A DNA stretch of 64,000 nt, taken from contig JAVBXY010000031.1 of NCBI GenBank assembly GCA_030824275.1, forward strand, positions 27,619 to 91,618. The letters run 5' to 3'. The notes under the pieces are model-generated. The model was not told the DNA's origin, searched no databases, and saw nothing but the letters and a program-made list of their open reading frames with translations. Numbering within the stretch: the stretch's first letter is position 1; each line of letters begins with the position of its first letter. The translations under genes were made by a program, and so were the position numbers. Source of the DNA: Rhodocyclaceae bacterium (GTDB lineage Bacteria; Pseudomonadota; Gammaproteobacteria; Burkholderiales; Rhodocyclaceae). Below are positions 59,034 through 64,000 of this stretch, one piece after another.

Positions 59034-60866
59034 TCAGTCGTACTTCCCGGCTATCGCCCGTTTCACTTCCTTGATGAACCAGTCCTGATGCGGGTCCGGT
59101 TTGTCGATTGACTTCGTCTTTCCGTCCTTGTCGCCAAGCGGAAAGCCGACGGCCAGGGCGCGCGCCAGTTCTTCGCGGCCGACGGGTTTTTGCAGAACCT
59201 GTGCGGCGCCCAGCGATAGTCCCCGTTTCCGGTCAGCGACGATGGAGACGATGACGACCGGCACCATGGCAAACCTGGAGTCCTGTTTGAATCGTTCGAG
59301 AAATTCCCACCCGTTCATGCCGGGCAGCATGATGTCGAGGGTCAGCAGATCGGGACATTCCGCCGTCGCCAATGCCATGGCCGATTCCGCTGAGATGGCA
59401 CGCACCACGCGAAAGCCCGAGCTTTCCAGTTGCCGCCGCAGGAGTTCTGCACCCTGGTCGTCGTCCTCGACGATCAGGGCCATGGGGCGATGGCCACTAT
59501 CGCTGGGCTGTGCGGTGGTATTCGGTGTGGTGGGCTGTAGCGTCGGCGCCGGAAAAGTCGCGACAGGGGCGGATGACTCGCTCGTGTCGCTGGCGGGCAA
59601 CGGCTCGGACGCGCTGCGCCAGGGCAACCATACCGTGAAGGTCGAGCCCTGGTCGGGAATGCTGTGCAGCGCCACGCTGCCGCCATGAAGTTCTGCCAGA
59701 CGCTTGACCATCGACAAGCCAAGCCCGGTGCCTTCGTAGCGGCGCGCCAGCTTGCTGTCGATCTGGGTGAATGGACGGAACAGACGTGCCTGGTCCTCGA
59801 CCGAAATGCCGATGCCGGAATCGGTCACGGCCAGCTCCAGGTACTGTTCGAAATTGCCATTCGGCACATTCGTCGGTCCGACGCGGCGGGCGGCGACATG
59901 CACCTCGCCGCCCTCGGGAGTGAACTTGACGGCGTTCGACAACAGGTTGTAGAGGATCTGTTTCACCTTGCGTTCGTCCAGCCAGATCATGCCGCCTTCG
60001 TCGGATTCTTCCGTGCCGACGAGATCCTCGGCGAAGCGGGTGGTCAGGTGCAGGTGATGCGCCATGGCTTTCTCCCGCACCACTTGCATGCTGGCCTGGA
60101 TCAGGCCGGCCACGTTCAAGGGTTCGAGTTCCAAGCTCATCTTGCCTGCCTCTACCTTCGAGAGGTCGAGGATGTCGTTGATCAGGGACAGCAGATGGGT
60201 GCCGCTGGTGAAAATGTCGTTGACGTAGTCCTTCTGTTGCGGGGCCAGCTCGCCCAGCAGTCCGTCCCGCAGCACTTCCGAGAAGCCGATGATGGCGTTC
60301 AGCGGTGTTCTGAGTTCGTGGGACATGTTGGCGAGGAACTCGGATTTCATCCGGCTTGCCTCTTCGAGTTGCTGGTTCTTTAGCGCTATTTCGCGACTGG
60401 CAAGAATCTCGGCGGTGCGCTTTTGTACCTCGAGTTCCAGGATTTCGTTTTTATCCCGCAGAAAATCGGCCATGCCTTTGAGCGCAAGGTGGTTTTTGAC
60501 GCGAGCCAGGACGATGGGGGGGCTGACGGGTTTGGTGATGTAGTCCACGGCACCCATTTCCAGCCCTTTGGTCTCGTCTTCCAGCGCCGCCTTCGCGGTG
60601 AGGAAGATCACCGGGATGTTTTCCGTTTTTGGATCGTGCTTGAGGCGCTGGCAGACTTCATAGCCATCCATTTCCGGCATCATGATGTCGAGCAGGATCA
60701 GGTCGGGCGGGGTGTCGGATGCCGCTATCTTCAAGGCCTTTTCCCCGCTATTGACGATCTTTACCTGATAGTCGTCCTTGAGCAGGCTGCTCATCAGCAG
60801 CAGGTTGTCCGGGGTGTCGTCGACCACGAGAATCGTGGGTTTGGTGGCGAGTTCAAGTGGGTCCAT
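59034..60866 (-). CDS. REC-HisKA-HATPase-REC hybrid histidine kinase
   Basis: 610 aa. N-terminal receiver ([49 protein letters not shown]), coiled linker, HisKA ([25 protein letters not shown]), HATPase_c ([38 protein letters not shown]) and a second receiver ([45 protein letters not shown]). No sensor PAS or membrane span: it likely takes phosphate from the upstream kinase. Separated by 11 nt from it. Confidence 0.95.
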   Translation of the reverse strand: MDPLELATKPTILVVDDTPDNLLLMSSLLKDDYQVKIVNSGEKALKIAASDTPPDLILLDIMMPEMDGYEVCQRLKHDPKTENIPVIFLTAKAALEDETKGLEMGAVDYITKPVSPPIVLARVKNHLALKGMADFLRDKNEILELEVQKRTAEILASREIALKNQQLEEASRMKSEFLANMSHELRTPLNAIIGFSEVLRDGLLGELAPQQKDYVNDIFTSGTHLLSLINDILDLSKVEAGKMSLELEPLNVAGLIQASMQVVREKAMAHHLHLTTRFAEDLVGTEESDEGGMIWLDERKVKQILYNLLSNAVKFTPEGGEVHVAARRVGPTNVPNGNFEQYLELAVTDSGIGISVEDQARLFRPFTQIDSKLARRYEGTGLGLSMVKRLAELHGGSVALHSIPDQGSTFTVWLPWRSASEPLPASDTSESSAPVATFPAPTLQPTTPNTTAQPSDSGHRPMALIVEDDDQGAELLRRQLESSGFRVVRAISAESAMALATAECPDLLTLDIMLPGMNGWEFLERFKQDSRFAMVPVVIVSIVADRKRGLSLGAAQVLQKPVGREELARALAVGFPLGDKDGKTKSIDKPDPHQDWFIKEVKRAIAGKYD

Positions 60867-60877
60867 GGCGCTGGTTC

Positions 60878-63800
60878 TCAGTGGGGTATCGCATTGGTGA
60901 TGTCAGCTGCGACCAGGGAGGCCACTTCGGTGGCGGCTCTCAAGGCAGCCAGGGATTCATCGAATTTGCAGGCACGGACTCCCTCGTCGATCTGCCGGTA
61001 GTACTCGGGAAATGCCGCGCTCAACAGGTTCGTGTTCGCATCCAGTACGTCCACCGCCTCGGCATCGTCATCGGCCAGCAGGTTTGCCAAGCGATCACAG
61101 ACGGCTTCAAGTTGCATCCGGTCCACCGTGACCGTTGCCGGGATCTGCTCGTTCGGCAACTGTGATTCGAGTTGTTCGATGAAGAATGCCAGGGGCTCTT
61201 CCAGCTCGGCAAGCCGTGCCTCGATGTCGTCGTGCGAGTGATCTTCCTTGATCGAGGTTTCGAGACGTTCCGCCAGTTGCTGCAAGGTGGTGGCACCGAT
61301 GTTGCCGGCCACGCCCTTGAGCGTGTGGGCCAGGCGCTCGGCATTCTCCCTGGTGTCGCCGGCCAGGGTCTGGCGTATGTCGGCCACCACTGATTTCTGG
61401 CCGCTGACGAATTTTCTCAGCATGGTGAGGTAGAGCGGCTTCTTGCCAAGTACGCGACGCAGACCGCTGACCACGTCAAGGCCTTGAATGTCGTATGGCA
61501 ACAGGGTATCGGTCGCAATGCTGGTCTTGGTGGCGGTGACCGTACTCGGCGAGCCTCGCGGTTTGATCCATTTCAGCAGTGCTTTCCACAGGTCGTCTGG
61601 TTCGATGGGTTTGGCCACGTGGTCGTTCATGCCGGCCGCCATGCAGCGGTCACGGTCGCCCTGCATGGCGTTGGCGGTCATGGCCACTACCGGCAATTCG
61701 GCGAAGCGTGCTTCCTTGCGGATTTCCCGCGTCGCCGTCAGTCCATCCATGACCGGCATCTGCATGTCCATCAGCACGATGTCGTAAGTCTCGGTTTTCA
61801 GCATGTCCAGCGCGATTCGTCCATCCTCGGCCAGGTCGACGACGAAGCCAGCGTCGGTCAGCAACTCGGTGGCGACTTCCTGGTTGAGGTCGTTGTCCTC
61901 CACCAGCAGGATGCGTGCGCCCTTGATGGTGGCGAGTTGAGCGAGGGCATCGGGTTTCACAATGTCGGCAGTACGGGGGCCGGCCACAACTACCCCCAGG
62001 GTATTGGCCACGATATCGAACAGCACCGATGCGCTGACCGGCTTGATCAGGACATTCGCAATGCCGGCCGCTTCCGCGCTCTTGATGACTTCCTCGCGGC
62101 CGTAAGCAGTGACCATCATCAGCAGCGGCATGTGCTTGAGCGGACGCGACTTCAGCCGCCTGGCGGTCTCGATGCCATCCATGCCCGGCATGTGCCAGTC
62201 GAGGAAGACGATTTCATAGGGCGTGCCCTGGAGGTCGGCCTGTTCCACGGCGGCGATGGCGGCCATGCCGGAATCCACATGGTCGACCTGGAGGCTCATG
62301 CTGCCGAGCATGTCGCCCAGCACCACGCGGGCATTCTCGTTGTCATCGACCACCAGCACGCGTTTGCCCTGGAGGCCGCCGGACAATACCAGCGGCCGTT
62401 GTTGGTCGCTGCCCTTGCCGAGACGGGCCGTGAACCAGAAGGTGCTGCCCTTGCCGGGTATGCTGCTGACGCCGACCTCGCCGCCCATCAACTCGGCCAG
62501 CTTCTTGGCGATCACCAGGCCGAGGCCGGTACCGCCGAACTTGCGTGTAGTCGAGGTGTCCGCCTGGGAAAAGCTCTGGAACAGGCGTCCCGCCTGTTCG
62601 GGCGTCAGGCCGATGCCGGTGTCGTGCACGGCGCAGTAGAGCAGCACGTCGCTGTCGGTCTCTTCCTTGAGGCGGATGACGATGCCGACCTCGCCGTGTT
62701 CGGTGAATTTGACGGCGTTGTTGCTGTAGTTGATCAGGATCTGTCCCAGACGCAATGGATCGCCGATCAGGAAGGGCGGGACATTCTTGTCGATGTCGAA
62801 GACCAGTTCCAGTCCCTTGATGGTGGTCTTCTCGGCGATCAGGTTGGCGACGTTGTCGAGCACTTTCTCCAGCTCGAATTCCGTGCGTTCGACTTCCAGT
62901 TTCCCCGCCTCGATCTTCGAGAAGTCGAGGATGTCGTTGATGATGCCGAGCAGATGGCTGCCCGATCCCTGGATCTTCTTGATGTGATCGCGCTGGCGCG
63001 GCGTCATCTCGGTTTTCAGCATCAGGTAGGCCATGCCGATGATGGCGTTCATCGGGGTGCGGATCTCGTGGCTCATGCTGGACAGGAAATCCGATTTGGC
63101 CAGGTTGGCCTTTTCTGCCGCTGCCCGGGCGCTCTCCAGCTCGACGTTGTTCTCCTCCAGCACCTGATCCAGGCGCTTGCGTTCGGTGACGTCGCGGGCG
63201 GCGGCGAATACGCCCTGCAAGCGTCTGTCGCGGTCGTAGAAGGTGGTGGCGTTGAAGGACACCACGGTTTCACGGCCATCCCTGGCGCGGGTGACGAGCT
63301 CGTAGTTGGTCACCGTCTTCTTGCTCAGCACCAGCTTGATGCTGGCCTCGGCGCGCTTCGGGTCGGTGAAGTAGTTCTTGAACGGTGCCCCGATCATTTC
63401 GTCACGGGTGCATCCGGTCAGGGCTTCCATCTGCTTGTTGACGTCGGTGATGATGCCGGCGGGATCGGTGGTCATCAGGGCGTCGATGTTGGATTCGAAC
63501 AGGGAGCGCGTGTAGAACTGGTTGTCGCGGAGACGCTGGCCCAGTTGCTTTTGTTCGGCCTCGATCTGTTTGCGCGCCGTGTTGTCGGTGCCGATCAGCA
63601 GGTAGCCGATGATGGCGTTTTGCACATCGCGCAGGGCGGTGACGGAGACCACGGCGGGAAAGCGGCTGCCGTCCTTGCGGATGTAGGTCAGCTCGTAGAT
63701 GTCCTCGATGCCACGCGCGGCCTTGAACACCAGGGCCTCGAAGCCCGGTGCAATGGTTGAATCCAGCTCGATGCTGAGGGCTTCGGCGCGTTCGATGACT

Positions 63801-64000
63801 TCCTGCGGGTCGGAAATTTCCGCCGGGGTGATCTTGTTCATCACGTCGGCAGCGGTATAGCCGAGCATGCGTTCGGCGCCGACGTTGAAAATCTGGATCA
63901 CGCCATTGGCGTCGGTAGCGATGCTGGAGAAGTTGGCGCTGTCGAAAATCGCCTTTTGCAGGGCGCCGGCCTTGAGCAGGGCTTCTTCGGCCTGCTTGCG
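60878..64000 (-). CDS. Multi-PAS hybrid histidine kinase with two receivers and Hpt (5' partial)
   Basis: At least 1040 codons; the 5' end is beyond the window (the frame is open to position 64000). Contains PAS domains ([55 protein letters not shown]), HisKA ([22 protein letters not shown]), HATPase_c ([32 protein letters not shown]), two receivers ([30 protein letters not shown]) and a C-terminal Hpt ([17 protein letters not shown]). Acts as the main sensor of this operon; phosphorelay H-D-H-D style. Confidence 0.95.
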   Translation of the reverse strand, partial: RKQAEEALLKAGALQKAIFDSANFSSIATDANGVIQIFNVGAERMLGYTAADVMNKITPAEISDPQEVIERAEALSIELDSTIAPGFEALVFKAARGIEDIYELTYIRKDGSRFPAVVSVTALRDVQNAIIGYLLIGTDNTARKQIEAEQKQLGQRLRDNQFYTRSLFESNIDALMTTDPAGIITDVNKQMEALTGCTRDEMIGAPFKNYFTDPKRAEASIKLVLSKKTVTNYELVTRARDGRETVVSFNATTFYDRDRRLQGVFAAARDVTERKRLDQVLEENNVELESARAAAEKANLAKSDFLSSMSHEIRTPMNAIIGMAYLMLKTEMTPRQRDHIKKIQGSGSHLLGIINDILDFSKIEAGKLEVERTEFELEKVLDNVANLIAEKTTIKGLELVFDIDKNVPPFLIGDPLRLGQILINYSNNAVKFTEHGEVGIVIRLKEETDSDVLLYCAVHDTGIGLTPEQAGRLFQSFSQADTSTTRKFGGTGLGLVIAKKLAELMGGEVGVSSIPGKGSTFWFTARLGKGSDQQRPLVLSGGLQGKRVLVVDDNENARVVLGDMLGSMSLQVDHVDSGMAAIAAVEQADLQGTPYEIVFLDWHMPGMDGIETARRLKSRPLKHMPLLMMVTAYGREEVIKSAEAAGIANVLIKPVSASVLFDIVANTLGVVVAGPRTADIVKPDALAQLATIKGARILLVEDNDLNQEVATELLTDAGFVVDLAEDGRIALDMLKTETYDIVLMDMQMPVMDGLTATREIRKEARFAELPVVAMTANAMQGDRDRCMAAGMNDHVAKPIEPDDLWKALLKWIKPRGSPSTVTATKTSIATDTLLPYDIQGLDVVSGLRRVLGKKPLYLTMLRKFVSGQKSVVADIRQTLAGDTRENAERLAHTLKGVAGNIGATTLQQLAERLETSIKEDHSHDDIEARLAELEEPLAFFIEQLESQLPNEQIPATVTVDRMQLEAVCDRLANLLADDDAEAVDVLDANTNLLSAAFPEYYRQIDEGVRACKFDESLAALRAATEVASLVAADITNAIPH

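Noticed and set aside
59540..59570. Possible further dispersed-repeat copy (GTCGGCGCCGGAAAAGTCG) in the hybrid kinase
   Set aside because: Only fragments of the core are present in the wrong order; the coded Pro/Ala linker explains the similarity.
61484..63760. Long plus-strand frame opposite the multi-PAS kinase
   Set aside because: It is the reverse shadow of a kinase gene with clear domains; the translation shows no family features.
1..64000. CRISPR arrays, rRNA, tRNA or prophage genes
   Set aside because: No regular direct-repeat/spacer array, cloverleaf-type sequence, rRNA-like stretch or phage structural gene was seen on reading the window.

Overview
The window looks like the chromosome of a free-living, GC-rich Gram-negative bacterium, most likely a betaproteobacterium of the Rhodocyclales/Sterolibacteriaceae type. 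This is inferred from the high GC, the PA2778/PA2779 gene pair, a gspC-D-E-F block divergent from gspG-N, and the many glycine-zipper, BON, CsbD and DUF883 stress proteins. Assignment below class level is a guess. No rRNA, tRNA or CRISPR array was seen.

Layout. 1-4.2 kb: 3' part of a CheB-CheR-PAS fusion and a translationally coupled PAS hybrid kinase. 4.4-7.6 kb: envelope/stress genes (glycine-zipper proteins, OmpA, a Cys-pair repeat protein, a small lipoprotein). 7.6-13.7 kb (minus): L,D-transpeptidase, a two-partner secretion pair (TpsA/TpsB) and an MlaC-like protein. 13.9-17.4 kb: PA2779/PA2778, an RcnB/CigR-like protein and a MipA/OmpV-like barrel. 17.5-22.7 kb (minus): DUF2442 and an orphan antitoxin, DUF3616, AsmA, CsbD and a DUF3494 ice-binding-type lipoprotein. 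22.8-33.8 kb: a complete type II secretion system. 33.9-39.5 kb: LapA, BON, DUF1328, DUF883, an orphan encapsulated-ferritin homologue, a GGDEF-EAL protein, BON and YihY. 39.5-41.5 kb: accessory AAA ATPase and an eroded HigBA locus. 41.7-50.4 kb: one giant NdvB-type cyclic beta-glucan synthase. 50.4-54.7 kb: ProQ, a diguanylate cyclase, an Epd-type dehydrogenase and a TAXI binding protein. 54.7-57.0 kb: a decayed integron. 57.2-64 kb (minus): two DUF4398 envelope proteins and a three-gene hybrid-kinase/response-regulator operon that runs off the window.

Four signals cut across the gene list. (1) At 54.73-56.98 kb there is a relic integron: the first ~35 codons of intI on the minus strand, a LexA box at its promoter, an attI-like core, and three AT-richer cassettes (secreted protein, HEPN-like protein, RelE/HigA toxin-antitoxin) separated by attC-like sites. 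(2) A 14-bp palindrome close to GTGCGNNNNCGCAC occurs ten times, usually 75-108 nt before the start codon of envelope or stress genes and between the two halves of the type II secretion locus. This suggests one shared regulon. (3) A ~25-bp repeat (core AAAGTCGGCGCTGG) occurs twelve times; four copies lie inside reading frames without breaking them. (4) A ~150-bp element occurs twice, each time overlapping the stop codon of a minus-strand gene.

Together the genes describe cell-envelope remodelling and export (T2SS, TPS, L,D-transpeptidase, glucan synthase, lipoproteins) with dense signalling (three hybrid kinases, a CheBR fusion, two c-di-GMP enzymes).
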